NCBI RefSeq assembly: GCF_945859685.1
Contig: NC_079147.1
Coordinates: forward strand, 141,694,645-141,758,644
From: Eupeodes corollae
Lineage: Eukaryota; Arthropoda; Insecta; Diptera; Syrphidae
Direction of reading: 5' to 3'
Length of the DNA: 64,000 nt
Below are positions 22,561 to 32,640 of this stretch, in pieces. The translations under genes and the position numbers were made by a program. The first letter of the stretch is position 1; every line of letters starts with the position of its first letter. Under the pieces are notes generated by a model. That model saw only the letters and a program-made list of their open reading frames with translations. It was not told where the DNA came from and searched no databases.

Positions 22561-23029
22561 TTAGGTTCGAGTATGGACCACTAATATAACAAGCGTTTGC
22601 GTTTCTTGATTGATTTCCCCGTCTAATTCAAACAAGCGTTGAAAACCAAGTTCTGTCGAGTATAAATGATTATTTTTATAACCACACATCAAGAATGTAG
22701 AATACTTAGCACAACCATGTTTTTCTCACTTTCATTTTGGTATTCAAAACTTTAAGGCCAATGTGCACAGGTATCTTTGCTTGGTCGTGAAACCTTCCTT
22801 ATTTTTCTAAGTCTCGCTTTGTGTTTGGACATGTTAGGGTCGTCATAACCCTGACTTTGGAATTTCGTTTCATTTACTTTGTATTCTTGATATCAATGCA
22901 AATTTTTAAACTTGGATTATTTATAGAGTCATATTTTAAGATATATTAAAGTTTGACAATACAAGTGCTGTACATACTTCAAAATTAATCCTTGGACAGA
23001 TGTGAATATAGAAAATACGTTTAATTCAA
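22561..23029. other. AT-rich spacer, nothing recognised
   Basis: No motif or repeat boundary seen. Confidence 0.5.
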
Positions 23030-23740
23030 TTAAAAATGGTCTCAACTCTTTAGCAGACCACTTTCTGCATTTCCAAGGGTAGTCAAGTCAAGTAGCCAAT
23101 AAGTCAAGTTTAGTTTGGTGCCAAAATTCAGATGTCTTGAGCTGTGTGGCACGTAGAGCCATCCTGTTGAAAGCATATCATCCGATATAGGGTACAAGAA
23201 GTTGCTGATCATCGAGTTTAGCAATCACCGTTGACGGTGGTGGCCTGGCCAGGATCATTTTCGAAAAACTACGGACAAAGTACGGACATTTGAAGCTGGA
23301 AATGCGCACCAAATAGTAAATTTATTTGGATGCATTGCCTCCTCGTGGATCTTACGAGAATTGATTGCACTCAAATCATACAATTTAGCTTGAAGATGAT
23401 TTTTCGACCAAAATTGGAACCAACTTCCAACTGCCCCAAAATCCAACTAGAGAGCACACAACGCTGCGTATACTTGGTCTTACCTCCTGATCGGCCGGAT
23501 TTTGTATGGGTACAGGCCCAAAATTCACCATATTGTGGTCTTCGACAGGCCAAGTTCTTGTGAGCAACTCCAACGTGGAATTGACTGTCTCGGATTCTGC
23601 TGCACACTTTCGCGGCAATGTTTTCCGTGTTGGGTGTTCACTGAAGATATTTTTACAGAAAATAAGAAAAAAAATATGACCGCCAAAAGCTGTCAAAAAT
23701 CAATCCGTCGCTGTTCGAAAACCCTTAACTAATCTACACG
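23030..23740 (-). mobile_element. Decayed mariner-superfamily transposase (mariner copy 4)
   Basis: Minus-strand pieces run in transposase order: NTENIAA near 23625, QELGLSKTTIW near 23555, LYPYKI near 23510, VGSNFGRKIIF near 23415, HPNKFTIWCAF near 23305, MISNFLYPISDDM near 23200, and CFQQDGSTCHTAQ near 23160 (the DG of the second catalytic Asp block). Every block is in a different frame or broken by stops. It matches the mariner family at 48780-49390. Confidence 0.75.
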
Positions 23741-25209
23741 GTTTTGAAACAATAAATTTAGGAAATTCCAAAAGTAAAAATTACTTAAAAATAAGGCCAA
23801 CTTCTGAAAAACCTATGGTCATTCTTTTTCAATATACCTACATACATATTATTAGAAGGTAATAAATAACCTTGCACACTCATCATTATTTCAGAAAATA
23901 TTGCAGAAGGCCGCACACATTATGTTGCCTCAACTGTCATAACAAAAATAAATGTTTCAGCACTGGTGCACACTTAATTGACTTCGAACATTCCGAACAA
24001 CTACATGGAATGCATTTCTCGAAATTCTGTGCTGAGTGCATATTTTCATCATCATCAGCATCATCGTCATATAAGAGTGATTGATACATTTTTAATGACC
24101 TCATGATAAAAGCGTTCAGATATAATGCTTAAGCCTTCTCCACCTCATAAAGACACAAAAAAAAGGAAAAAAGAAAATATTAAATCTGGGTGACACACCG
24201 AAGGATCCAGATCCAAGTGCCTTTTCATTCTCATATATGCGGTTGATGTGGACAAATGACTGAAAATCGTGTAATAAAGCACTCCACGTGTTAGTGTCAG
24301 AAAGGATTCCGGAAGAGGATTGTAAGAGCCTCAATTCGATATACCAATGTATATGTATATGGTTGGCTATTCATTAAGTCTATACATGAATGCTTGGGAA
24401 TCCGTTGCTGTGGTTCCTACTTTTATGCACTGGCTATATATGGCTGTGTTCTCATTGTATCTGTACTCGACCAATTGAGATAACTGGGGTTTTTACTTTT
24501 CCTCTTTTTTTTTAGACTTATGTGTACATAGTATATACCGTATGAATGGTTCACTTGGCCCGGAAAGTTGATCAATCTCGATGTAAGGATAAAAATCAAA
24601 AAGAAAAAAAATCTACTCAACGCGAAAATGCAGTCCAGATCCAGATTTGTATGTAATCTATAGAATTTTTATACATTCTCAAGGCTTGGAAAAAGTGTTG
24701 AAATGAATAAGAAATGAACCAATTAAAGCAAAAAGCAGAATCACATATAGAGGAACCCATCTTTCTTTTTTTGGTGTGTTATAAATATTATATTTACATA
24801 TGTACACACGTAAATACATACATACATGCATATGAGTGGTCTTATAGTCGGCAAGGAACAAAAATATGTTATTTTCTCTTTTTCCTTTTTGAAAGTGATG
24901 GTACCTAGGTAGGTAGGTAAATGAATTACCTTATTTTCGTTTGGACCTTCCGGGATATAGGCCTTTTGATTGTTGGCATTTATTGTAAATCTGATTGGTT
25001 AAAAAGTTCTTCCGGGGAAAAGTCCAATCTAAGAGGAAAAGCTATCTTTTGTATGTAAGGCATCAGAGGAATTCAAGAATCATATGTTCAACATTTTACA
25101 AATTTAAATATATGTATGAGTAATATTTGAGATTATAAAGGCACCACCGGAAATCAAATTTCAATCCCTAGCCAATACATAATGCCTAAATCTATAATTA
25201 TTTTAAATA
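23741..25209. other. AT-rich spacer with microsatellites
   Basis: Contains (CAT)n near 24046-24067, a (TACA)n-like tract near 24795-24830 and (TAGG)3 near 24906-24918. No recognised gene or transposon. Confidence 0.5.
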
Positions 25210-25540
25210 GAAGAATAAAGAATATGTGTTTGTTTGTTTGCTTGCTTGCTTGTTTTCTTGCTTGTTTATTTGCACACGTTTATCTCAGGAACTACTAGTC
25301 CGATTTGAAATATTTGTTCAGTGATCGATAGCCCATTTATTAAGGAAGGCTATAGACTGAATAACGTCACGATATAACTTATAGGAGAGGAGCATTAATA
25401 AAGAATGTTTTAAAATCGTTTGTTTGTTTGTTTGCTTGTTTGAACGCTCTTAACTCAAGAACTACTATTCAGATTTGAAAGATTGTTTCAGTGTTAGGTA
25501 GCCCACTTATTGAGAACAGCTACAGCGAAGCACCAATAAG
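25210..25540 (+). repeat. Unclassified repeat R2, two direct partial copies, with (GTTT/GCTT) microsatellite
   Basis: Two units each begin with a TTGTTTGTTTGCTTG tract followed by a TATCTCAGGAACTACTAGTC-like core: at about 25227-25400 (core CAGGAACTACTAGTCCGATT, then CAGTGATCGATAGCCCATTT) and about 25418-25540 (core CAAGAACTACTATTCAGATT, then GTTAGGTAGCCCACTTATTG). The same core occurs antisense at 54195-54325 and more weakly at 45165-45225. Type unknown; no coding capacity or terminal inverted repeats seen. Confidence 0.75.
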
Positions 25541-25843
25541 CAATTTTTAAAAATGAGGAATTTGTTTTAGTTTTGAGAGTTCCACTGAATGTCCTGCAGA
25601 AAAGGTTAATGTTTCGCTAAAACAATTTACAGCAGAATTGTTCCCCTTTCAAAGTTGTAAAAAAAGTCTGCCACATCATATGTCTATCTTTTAAAGTTGG
25701 CTCATAAAAAACTTATTTATGCTTACCAAATTTGTTCTAAAATAAAACATGGTACATATGGTAATGGAGATGTTGATTTTCTGACCATAAATTTGATCTT
25801 AGTCTAATATTTTTACTTTATACTTAAGAAATAAAAGACTCAC
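25541..25843. other. Putative intron sequence downstream of the Q/H-rich exon
   Basis: Follows the GTGAGT donor on the minus strand. No coding motif. AT-rich. Confidence 0.4.
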
Positions 25844-26255
25844 CTCTTCTTCATTGCTGGCTGTGTTCACCGAATCCATGCTCTGCGACAGACCTAGGGG
25901 TGCTAATGCCATTGAATTTTCCATATTGTTATTGCTGGTGTTGTTGTTGTTGAAGTTACTGTTGTTCGAATTCGTATTTGTCGGTGTTGTACTTTCAATT
26001 GGTGAGTTACTATTATCACTGTTACTTGAATTTCCTTCTGGTGATATTGATGATTCACTAACAGTTGTTGTTCCCACCGAAGTTGTTACAAGACAGTTAC
26101 TTGAGTTGTTGTTGGTATTGATTATATTTGTTGTTGATGATACAATTGGTGAGTTTTGTTTGCTTATACTATTGGTGTTGTTGTTGTTGTTGATGTTATT
26201 GTTTATGATACTTGAAGTAAATTTAATTGCTGTAACTGATGCCTGCGATGTTTGC

Positions 26256-26286
<31 letters not shown>

Positions 26287-26949
26287 GATGTTGCTGTTGT
26301 TGATGCTGTTGGTGTGACAGTTGTTGCTGATGATGATGCTGCAATTGTTGTTGATGGTGATGGTGTTGTTGTTGCTGTTGTTGATGTTGCTGTTGTAAGT
26401 GATGATGATGACGCAATGCTGCTTGCTGAATTTGTTGCTGGACAGCAGCTGCTGCTGCAACAGCTACTGCTTGTTGTTGCTGTTGTTGTTGATGTTGTTG
26501 CTGTTGATGATGGTGATGCTGTTGGAATTGATGATGCAGTGATTGATTCAAAATTGGATGGAGTTGCTGTGCAGCAGCAGCAGCGGCAACGGCGGCAGCA
26601 GCCCTCTGTTGTTGCTGGTGATGATGTGTTGCTGCCGAAGGATGATGTGGATGGTGGTGTTGTGGATGTGGATGATGGGCGGCCACGGCAGCCGGATTAA
26701 ATAATTGATGACCACCACCGGCGGCGGCTACCTTGGCAGCTGAACTTAGTGCTACGGCTGCGGCAGCTGCTGCTGCTGTTGCCGGCGAAGCGAATTGAAC
26801 TTGTGGAGGCAGTTGTGGAATGACAGATACTGCTGCACACTGTCGCTTTGGTGACAACACCTGTGGGGCACTCGCTGGCGTTTGCGGCAGCGTTGGCCTG
26901 CGTTTAATCGCAATCGACGAAATGGTGATGGCTTTTTCGAACGTTTTTT
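25844..26949 (-). CDS. Host exon coding a Gln/His/Ala/Asn-rich regulatory-type protein segment
   Basis: An open minus-strand frame of about 370-380 codons ends exactly at a consensus donor: GAAGAAGAG then GTGAGT (plus 25838-25843). In order: basic segment KRRPTLPQTP and VLSPKRQC, Ala blocks, His/Pro block, long Gln/His tracts with a run of about a dozen Gln (mostly CAA), then Asn/Ser/Thr-rich sequence, and a non-repetitive end NSMALAPLGLSQSMDSVNTA plus SNEEE. The non-repetitive flanks and the donor at the frame end make it a real exon. No ATG opens the frame: the stop upstream is at 26984-26986 and the first in-frame Met is near the end. So it is either an internal exon (candidate acceptors before 26949 or 26983, both with weak pyrimidine tracts) or uses a non-AUG start. 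Such segments are typical of fly transcription or RNA-binding regulators; I do not recognise the gene. An RNA-binding protein of the Rbfox1/A2bp1 type is an unverified guess. Confidence 0.8.
26240..26560 (-). repeat. CAA/CAG and CAT/CAC trinucleotide tract in the host exon
   Basis: The Gln run near 26254-26286 is coded almost only by CAA (TTG on the plus strand); surrounding Gln/His tracts mix CAA, CAG, CAC and CAT. Antisense frames through here read poly-Val/Asp or poly-Leu and are shadows. Length polymorphism between individuals would be expected. Confidence 0.8.
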
Positions 26950-27058
26950 CTAGAGTTCTTTTATTTGTTGTATGCACACCACTCTACAACTACACACTCC
27001 CAGTTTGTTGCCTTTTAAAATTGACTTTATTACGAGATTATTTATTGAAGAGACCTGG

Positions 27059-27070
27059 CGTTGGGCGCCA
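27059..27070 (-). other. Possible tRNA-Lys primer binding site (12 nt)
   Basis: CGTTGGGCGCCA on the plus strand equals the 3' end of insect tRNA-Lys including the added CCA, so the minus strand carries TGGCGCCCAACG, a typical LTR-retrotransposon primer binding site. Only 12 nt match and no LTR is demonstrable. It lies about 80-110 bp upstream of the Q/H-rich exon in coding orientation. Confidence 0.25.
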
Positions 27071-27099
27071 CTTTTGTTTTATTCAATATATTTGTCAAT

Positions 27100-28701
27100 A
27101 GCATTTAAATAGTTTTATCTGTAATTAGAAGAAAAAATATATGTAAAATATGAATAAAATATATATTTCTACATTATAATTTATAACCGAAAAAAAAAAA
27201 AGAGAAAGATTATTTCATTATCATGACAGCTAGGTATAATAAATTAGTAAAAAAAAGTCTAAAAATAATTGAAGTTAAATTTTTTTTCCTTCAGGGTACT
27301 TGAACTTTTGTTTTTATTTTTATTGTTGATTTTATTTGATGTTGCTATAATTTGATTTAACCATTTAAGAGTTGAGTAAATAGCTTTTTTAAGTTTATTA
27401 AATAAAAAATATAAATTAACACATAAAGCGTACGTGGAAAAGCATTTATAACTAAATCAACACAAATCCTTCTATTCTATTTTTAATAACAATTCTGATT
27501 GCATTATACTTGTGGTTGGTGATAAAATAAGTATGGATTTTATATGTAACCAATGTCATTCCTAATCAAACCTTCCCCCCTTTTTTGTAGGGCTTAGCTT
27601 TCGTTGTTTGAGTTAATATTTACGCAAGGGATGAATAAGCTTCGTTATAGCAGAAAAAGCACAAACAAAACTGAGGCATATGTCATGTGTGCAACCAAAA
27701 CTCGAGTATGAGGAAAACGAGGGTACATATTCAAGTTAGAGAAGGTACAAGTTTTTTTCTCGTGACATTTTGGATTCGATTTCTAGAACAATGTAATTTA
27801 CCCATATTAATTGATGTTTTTTCTGGTATATAAAAATATCTTATATTTTAATTAAAAATTATCGTCGCGTTGGTAATTCCTAGAAAGTAGAATGAGAAAT
27901 GGTTTGAATCACCCACGTACCAAATTTTACAAGAATTTGCACACTTTGATACCATTGGCGTCCTTAGAGTCTGTTGAAAATATAGTTCGGAGGAAAATTA
28001 ATACATTTACCCAATAATAGATACACACTTATAGTGAAATAATTCCTGAAAAACTCAGCAAATATTTTTTGAGTATTTAACAACGTTTTCGAAAACAATG
28101 TTTCTGAATTCTAACTAAATGCGCTTCCAGATAAGATTGGACTATCAGCAGACTGAATAAAAAGAAAACATAATTAGCAGACAGAATTTCATGAACCAGC
28201 AGTAGGAATTTAATTTGTCGTGCGGAAAGGTCTCAACATTGACATATTGAAACAAAGCCTTACACTTCTTTTCAATCATCTGTAACATGAGACAATAAAC
28301 ATAGGTAGAAGCCGAAAGAAATGATGATATACAGGTTTTTGCTATTCGCCTACCCTAAATTCAAAGTGACATTTGATGTTATATTTCATATTGGGAGGTG
28401 AACTTTCTGCGTTTACCCCACTTTGAGTTCTAATTCTGTGTTCATTAAAAGGCAGAATTACTGAATCCTGAGCACAATTAGTAATTAAGGTATAGGACTG
28501 TCTGTGTCTAGTAATATTTGGCCATCGAAGAAACTTCTTATTCGGATTATTTCGCCATCCACTACGTACACCCAACCCAACCTATTATTCCGGGGTCACT
28601 GTCTAAGAGAACATTGGACAAGCCTTGTGTCGATATTAATAAGGACGATCATGGAAAATTAAATGCCATCCAAAAGTGTATTTCACCGTTGCTGGCTTTT
28701 A
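27100..28701. other. AT-rich spacer upstream of the exon, no gene recognised
   Basis: On the exon's coding strand this is its 5' flank or intron. A-run near 27189, T-rich tracts near 27280. No upstream ATG-plus-donor combination stands out as a preceding exon. Confidence 0.45.
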
Positions 28702-28812
28702 GAATTAAAAAATTACTCAAAAGTAGTTCTTGTCATGAAAAATGTCGTCATAAAACTGTAGGTCCCCTCACCTCTCACACAAGAATGGTTGAGAGTTGTA
28801 AGTCTCCAGGCC
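28702..28812 (+). mobile_element. SINE 3' fragment (copy 6)
   Basis: Contains AAGTAGTTCTTGTCATGAAA, ACTGTAGGTCCCCTCACCTC and GGTTGAGAGTTGTAAGTC, then stops at CCAGGCC inside the body's GGCCC segment, exactly where RTE endonuclease sequence begins on the other strand. The head and the tail are missing on opposite sides, so a deletion or rearrangement formed this junction. Confidence 0.75.
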
Positions 28813-29485
28813 ATTAACCTTTACGAACGTTAGTGTTGCCAAATCTGCCGTGCAGGCTGTATCTCCCGATTATGCCACCAAAGATGTCTTCTTTTCCTAG
28901 CTTGGCATTAAAATCTCCTAAGACAATTTTAATGTCATAGCCAGGGCACTGCTCATATGTCTTGTCCAAGAGCTCGAAGAATATGTCTTTGGGTTCTTCA
29001 TCTTTCGCCTCTGTTGGGGCATGCGCGCATATTAGGCTTATGTTGGCGAATTCAGTCTTGATGCGGATTGTCGTGATGCGCTCGCTCACACTGTTGAAAC
29101 TCAAGACTTTTTGCCTGAGTCTAGTTCCAACAACAAATCCACACCCAAATAGACGCTGTCTTTGTTCTCGGTAGCAGTCGCCGTAGTATATATCGCAGTC
29201 TTTTACTTTGCGTTTGCCCGGTCCATCCCATCGCACTTCTTGGATGGCGGTTAAATCCGCCTTGCAGCAGTTTAAGGCTTCCGCTAATTGTTCGGCTGCA
29301 CGTTGGCTGTTAAGGGACCTAATATATTATTTCGTTTGCGTGGGTTGTCTACAGTGAATCCGTCCGTATCCTAGGCTTGTTGGTGCTTCGCAACTAAAGG
29401 TATTTTTTACGTGGCCAGGAAGTCACCCCGACGGCACAACCCCCAACCTGGAGGGCCAGATCCTTAGTATAACTCCAAGGAAGGG
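28813..29485 (-). mobile_element. RTE-clade LINE, 5' UTR and endonuclease, part 2
   Basis: The minus strand from 29300 reads NSQRAAEQLAEALNCCKADL, then TAIQEVRWDGPG (catalytic Glu of EN in QEVRW), FGCGFVVGTRLRQKVLSFN, SERITTIRIK, LICAHAPTEAKDEEPKD and KIVLGDFNAKLGKED (catalytic Asp/Asn), ending at IGRYSLHGRFGNTN. This is the EN domain of RTE elements (annotated as craniofacial development protein 2-like in many genomes). It is open over about 480 bp, so relatively young. Upstream 29310-29485 is the 5' UTR, which resumes at 32450 beyond the inserted LINE. The RT domain is absent: the element stops at the SINE junction. Confidence 0.88.
29477..29485 (+). repeat. Target site duplication, left copy
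   Basis: AAGGAAGGG immediately precedes the 5'-truncated LINE and recurs at 32450-32458 right after its A-rich tail. Confidence 0.85.
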
Positions 29486-32449
29486 TCGTTTTGACAGAAA
29501 CGTGGCTTAATTCAAGGTTTTCCGACACAGAACTTTTTAGTCAAGAGTTCGAAGTTTACAGAAAAGATCGTCATGTATGTTGGTAATGCAAAGGATTACG
29601 GTGGAGGTGTTCTCATAGCGGTAAAAAATACATATTTCTCTTCTTCTGTATCTTTTCCATTTGTATTATCAATTGAACTGGTATGTGTAAAGATAATGGT
29701 ACAGACTAAGACTTTTTTCATTTTAAACGTTTACATTCCTCCAAAAAGTTTGGAGTTTGTTTATAACGATCTCTCCTTGGCATTAGACTATCTTATAAAT
29801 TTGTCCAGCTCTGACACCAATATCTTACTTTTAGGTGATTTTAATTTACCTCACATTGACTGGATTCCATCCGAAGACGAATCCTGCCTTGAAGCCTCTC
29901 CTTCTTCTTCACAAATGGAACTATCTCTTCTCGATAAAGTCCTTCTTACTGACTTACAGCAAACAAGCTGTATTAAAAACTCAAAAAATCGAATTCTCGA
30001 TTTAGTCTTTTCTTCTGACGCTATTAGTACTCTTGTTCTAGAGTCTAGATCAGGAATTACTAATATTGACAAATATCACCCCCCTTTGGACATTTTTTTT
30101 GACTTAAGTAATCACCTTACTAATCACAGTAATTCTTTTGATTGCTTATATAATTTTGATTTCAGAAGAGCCAATTTCCAGCAGTTGTCTGAAGATTTAA
30201 CCATTTCTGGAATTGCTGATACACTATCATTTTCTAACATTGACGAAGCAGTTTCAACTTTTTATAGGATCCTTACTTGTTGTTTTGAAAAAAATGTACC
30301 GATAAAGAAATCAAGAAATACAAACTTTAGCCATCCTTGGTATACGAAAGAATTGCGTTTACTGCGTAACAAAAGAAATAAGGCATGGAAAACGTATATC
30401 AAAACTCTGTCTCTAGTCAACTTCTCTTTTTATGTTGAACTCTTTAACCAATTTAAATCTCTTTCTAATTATTTATATGCTTGTTATGTTACTGATATGG
30501 GCACCTCTTTGAAAGAGAATCCTAAAAAATTTTGGAATTTTGTAAACTCAAAGAAAAAATCAGATGACTTTCCAGTTATCTTCAATTACAAGAACCTTTC
30601 GTTAGATAAAACTTTTGATATCTGTAACGCTTTCGCGACGACTTTCCGTGAGTCATTTGTTAATAGCCCTCAAGAAGTTGATGAAGTATATTTTCATAAT
30701 AATCACACTTTTTCGCAAACTAGCTGTAGCCACATACCTGTGCTACAGAGTACGGTCCTTGATCTTTTATCTACGTTGAATGATGACTGCTCAGCCGGTC
30801 CTGATGGTATTCCCCCGATAGTACTAAAAAAGTGTAGTAATGTTTTAGTTGAACCCCTTACGTTTTTATTCAAACTTTCCCTAAAAACAGGCAAATTTCC
30901 CAGTATATGGAAGAAGTCATTTCTTACACCAATTTTCAAGAAAGGTAACAAGTCGGATATAAGCAACTACAGGCCCATTGCAAAGCTTTCTTGCATTCCT
31001 AAAGTATTTGAACAAGTTGTTTGTGAAAGCGTAGCATATTTTAGTAAAAATATCATTTGCGAACAGCAACATGGTTTTGTGAAAAAAAGATCAACCGTTA
31101 CTAATCTCCTCACATTCTCAAACATATGTTCAAACGCTTTAGAACAAGGTTATGAAGTTGATTGTGTATACACCGACTTTTCTAAAGCTTTTGACCAACT
31201 AAGCCACGAAATTATTTTATTTAAACTTAAGGCTCTTGGTTTTCCACCATTTTTCTTAGCTTGGATTAAGTCATACCTTGAAAACAGATCCTACGAGGTA
31301 AAATTTAGGAATTGTCATTCTGAACCTTTCGTTGCTCAATCTGGTGTTCCCCAGGGAAGCCATCTTGGCCCTTTTCTGTTCATCCTGTCTATTAACGATG
31401 TATCGTCATGTCTACGCTCAAGTGAACTTCTTATTTTTGCTGACGATATGAAGATTTTCAAAATAATAAAGTCAAACCATGATCGTATTCTTTTGCAAGC
31501 CGACATTGATAGTTTCACATTTTGGTGTGGGAAAAATAGCCTTTTACTCAACCCTTTAAAATGCCAGACTATAACTTTCACTAAAAAACTAATCAGTAAC
31601 GTATTTGACTACTGTATATCACAGCAAAAACTCTGTCGTGTCTCCACATTTAAAGATTTAGGTGTACATTTCTGTTCCAACTTAGAGTTTACACATCACA
31701 TTAATGTTATTGTTAATAAGGCAAGTTCTATGCTTGGTTTTATAAAACGCTGGGCAAAGGAGTTCAATGATCCCTATGTTACCCTTTCTTTGTATAATTG
31801 CCATGTTCGTCCTCATCTTGAATATGCTTCGCAGGTATGGACTCCCTATTACGAAATTCATAGAAAACGTATTGAATCAATTCAACATAATTTCATTCGC
31901 TTTGCTCTAAAAGGTCTTCCTTGGGAAGATCCCTATGATCTGCCTCCCTATGAACATCGTATTCTACTTCTTCAAATGCAATCTCTCCATCAAAGGCGTG
32001 TTAATAATGACTTAGTATTTTTTCATCAACTCATTAATGGTGAAATTGATGCACCTTATTTGCTATCTTGTGTACATTTGAATTACCGGGGCGGAACTCA
32101 TCACCTGCGCACGTTTGATTTTATACATATTGACTTCCATAGAACTAACTATGGCAAGAATGAAGCTTTAAGTCGAATGAGCATTTTATATAACTTAAAC
32201 TGTTCATCGATAGATTTAAATTTAAATAAGGTGGGATTAAAATCATTGTTTAGAACCAGTGTTCCACTATCGTAATTTTTTGTTCTGTAATAGTTAAATG
32301 CTAATTTTGTTTTGTATTTTGTGCGTGTGTTAGGCTATATTTGTATTATTTTTTACTAACAACTAACACATGCACTTATGATGAGCCTCTGATCGTAGTT
32401 TGACGCTTGCTATAAGCTTACTACTTTCTGAAATTCTGAAGTGTAAAAA
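29486..32449 (+). mobile_element. Nearly intact 5'-truncated jockey/CR1-like LINE inserted in the RTE element
   Basis: Bounded by a 9-bp target duplication. It starts inside EN (LTETWLNSRFSDTELFSQEF in one frame from 29491), then shifts frame near 29570 into the 900-codon open frame 29573-32275. It ends with a short 3' UTR and an A-run (TGTAAAAAA) at 32449. Five-prime truncation plus A-rich tail plus target duplication is the standard product of target-primed reverse transcription. The long open frame with few lesions makes this one of the youngest insertions in the window. Confidence 0.9.
29573..32275 (+). CDS. LINE ORF2 protein (endonuclease C-part + reverse transcriptase), 900 codons
   Basis: Retrotransposon protein that nicks target DNA and copies LINE RNA into it. 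EN remainder: GGGVLIAVKN near residue 11 and LLLGDFNLPHIDW near residue 85; the usual SDH motif appears as DKYHPP near residue 167. RT: AGPDGIPPIVLKKCSN near 410; NYRPIAKLSCIPKVFEQVV at about 464; DFSKAFDQLSHEI (motif A, catalytic Asp) at about 535; SGVPQGSHLGPFLF (motif B) at about 590; LLIFADDMKIF at about 620 with both catalytic Asp but Phe replacing the usual Tyr. The thumb and a tail with HVRPHLEYASQVW follow. The true protein began further 5': TETWLN lies in another frame upstream, so this Met is not native. No RNase H seen. The RT core looks intact; EN is truncated and frameshifted, so autonomous activity is unlikely. Confidence 0.9.
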   Translation: MYVGNAKDYGGGVLIAVKNTYFSSSVSFPFVLSIELVCVKIMVQTKTFFILNVYIPPKSLEFVYNDLSLALDYLINLSSSDTNILLLGDFNLPHIDWIPSEDESCLEASPSSSQMELSLLDKVLLTDLQQTSCIKNSKNRILDLVFSSDAISTLVLESRSGITNIDKYHPPLDIFFDLSNHLTNHSNSFDCLYNFDFRRANFQQLSEDLTISGIADTLSFSNIDEAVSTFYRILTCCFEKNVPIKKSRNTNFSHPWYTKELRLLRNKRNKAWKTYIKTLSLVNFSFYVELFNQFKSLSNYLYACYVTDMGTSLKENPKKFWNFVNSKKKSDDFPVIFNYKNLSLDKTFDICNAFATTFRESFVNSPQEVDEVYFHNNHTFSQTSCSHIPVLQSTVLDLLSTLNDDCSAGPDGIPPIVLKKCSNVLVEPLTFLFKLSLKTGKFPSIWKKSFLTPIFKKGNKSDISNYRPIAKLSCIPKVFEQVVCESVAYFSKNIICEQQHGFVKKRSTVTNLLTFSNICSNALEQGYEVDCVYTDFSKAFDQLSHEIILFKLKALGFPPFFLAWIKSYLENRSYEVKFRNCHSEPFVAQSGVPQGSHLGPFLFILSINDVSSCLRSSELLIFADDMKIFKIIKSNHDRILLQADIDSFTFWCGKNSLLLNPLKCQTITFTKKLISNVFDYCISQQKLCRVSTFKDLGVHFCSNLEFTHHINVIVNKASSMLGFIKRWAKEFNDPYVTLSLYNCHVRPHLEYASQVWTPYYEIHRKRIESIQHNFIRFALKGLPWEDPYDLPPYEHRILLLQMQSLHQRRVNNDLVFFHQLINGEIDAPYLLSCVHLNYRGGTHHLRTFDFIHIDFHRTNYGKNEALSRMSILYNLNCSSIDLNLNKVGLKSLFRTSVPLS

Positions 32450-32640
32450 AAGGAAGGGGAGCCGGATTAACCGCTCCTTACAGGCCTGGTCCCGAATATG
32501 TCGAAGAAGCCCTATAAGGTGTTTACTAAGTAGTTCAACCTTACTGGAACTGTAGGAACCGTTGATTCCATCTCGAGAATTCATTCGGTGCCGCCTGGAA
32601 AAGGAGAGGTGCCTTAGTGGAAACACCTACCATTTGAACA
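32450..32640 (-). mobile_element. RTE-clade LINE 5' UTR, part 1 (displaced by the nested LINE)
   Basis: After the second copy of AAGGAAGGG, the minus-strand sequence (GGAGCGGTTAATCCGGCTCC, CATATTCGGGACCAGGCCTG) joins smoothly onto 29476 and downward (GGAGTTATACTAAGGATCTG, CCTCCAGGTTGGGGGTTGTG) once the insert and one target copy are removed. The combined text reads like the structured GC-richer 5' UTR typical of RTE elements. The 5' limit near 32640 is approximate. Confidence 0.7.

Noticed and set aside
25854..26288. Plus-strand Leu/Val-rich frame ending in poly-Cys
   Set aside because: Antisense shadow of the Asn/Gln-coding triplets of the minus-strand exon.
26239..26700. Plus-strand Val/Asp-rich open frame across the Q/H-rich exon
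   Set aside because: It is the antisense reading of CAA/CAG/CAT triplets; the minus strand has the splice donor and non-repetitive flanks.
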